A stretch of 52,648 nucleotides of DNA from Bacillus sp. FJAT-29790 (GTDB taxonomy: Bacteria > Bacillota > Bacilli > Bacillales > Cytobacillaceae): positions 73,048-125,695 of the forward strand of contig NZ_JAHNZZ010000002.1 in the NCBI RefSeq assembly GCF_019039215.1. Direction: 5' to 3'. The translations under genes were made by a program, and so were the position numbers. Position 1 is the first letter of the stretch. Each line of letters starts with the position of its first letter. Under the pieces are notes generated by a model, which did not search any database, was not told where the DNA came from, and worked only from the letters and a program-made list of their open reading frames with translations. This document shows, in pieces, positions 52,551-52,648 of this stretch.

Positions 52551-52648
52551 GGCTGTTTTCGCATGTGTTGTTGTCTTTAGTCTACAAAGTTTGCCCGTTG
52601 ATTTCTGCTGCGGGCACTTGCTTTCCGCGGGGAGGGACGGGAGCCTCC
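52551..52648 (-). mobile_element. MITE copy 5 (cut by the window end)
   Basis: It begins GGCTGTTTTCGCATG and continues into the GC-rich core (GCCCGTTGATTTC, CACTTGCTTTCCGCGG) until the window ends. Same orientation as copy 4, 185 bases away. Confidence 0.8.

Overview
The window comes from a low-GC, endospore-forming Bacillaceae bacterium. Evidence for this is the AT-rich coding sequence, strong Gram-positive ribosome-binding sites with frequent TTG/GTG starts, CgeB-type (spore maturation) proteins, S-box leaders, a NagR-type GlcNAc regulon, an xpaC-yaaN pair and a sporulation-type PAS kinase. The species cannot be set from the sequence; a Bacillus, Neobacillus or Cytobacillus-like genome fits. 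No rRNA, tRNA or CRISPR array was seen. All assignments come from reading the sequence, motifs and synteny; no database search was run.

Layout. (1) 1-4455: three tandem CgeB-like proteins with C-terminal LysM domains; the first also carries a polysaccharide deacetylase. (2) 4578-5021: UspA. (3) 5112-12897: a sulfur-controlled block. A SAM (S-box) riboswitch precedes yezD, a MITE insertion, a second terminator-like hairpin, then a MetQ-MetN-MetI importer and two consecutive pairs of family I CoA-transferase subunits. A second S-box precedes a second metQ. (4) 13191-17362: an ATP-grasp protein, a DUF1801 protein, a 2-hydroxyacid dehydrogenase, and a radical SAM/SPASM protein preceded by a structured repeat. 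(5) 17889-25916: an amino-sugar block. nagA-nagB-gntR-SIS run leftward and EIIA, EIICB and nanE rightward from a divergent promoter region flanked by two NagR-like operators; an RpiR-type regulator follows. (6) 26000-30966: a c-di-GMP block with an HD-GYP-like protein and a PAS3-GGDEF-EAL-PilZ protein that has a candidate c-di-GMP-I riboswitch in its leader. (7) 31311-39320: a DUF3892 protein, a two-component system followed by an RND efflux pump, and xpaC-yaaN (TelA family). (8) 39390-47414: a PAS kinase, a small HTH protein, a short FAD protein, a secreted M28 peptidase, a Gfo/Idh oxidoreductase, an EamA transporter and a second 2-hydroxyacid dehydrogenase. (9) 47648-51954, all leftward: a TerD/zinc-ribbon/TerB fusion, a membrane protein, an ASCH protein and glutaminyl-tRNA synthetase.

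Two repeat families lie between the genes. One is a MITE of about 228 bp with ends reading GGCTGTTTTCG, an internal GC-rich hairpin and 8-bp target duplications that can be read directly. There are four complete or nearly complete copies, one copy cut by the window end and one fragment. The other is a repeat of about 191 bp (two copies) with conserved inverted repeats that looks like a structured RNA or mobile-element end.

Main candidates for new biology: the S-box-controlled importer plus double CoA-transferase operon, in which the second beta subunit lacks the catalytic glutamate; the MITE family carrying a conserved hairpin; the CgeB-LysM(-deacetylase) triplet; and the second structured repeat.
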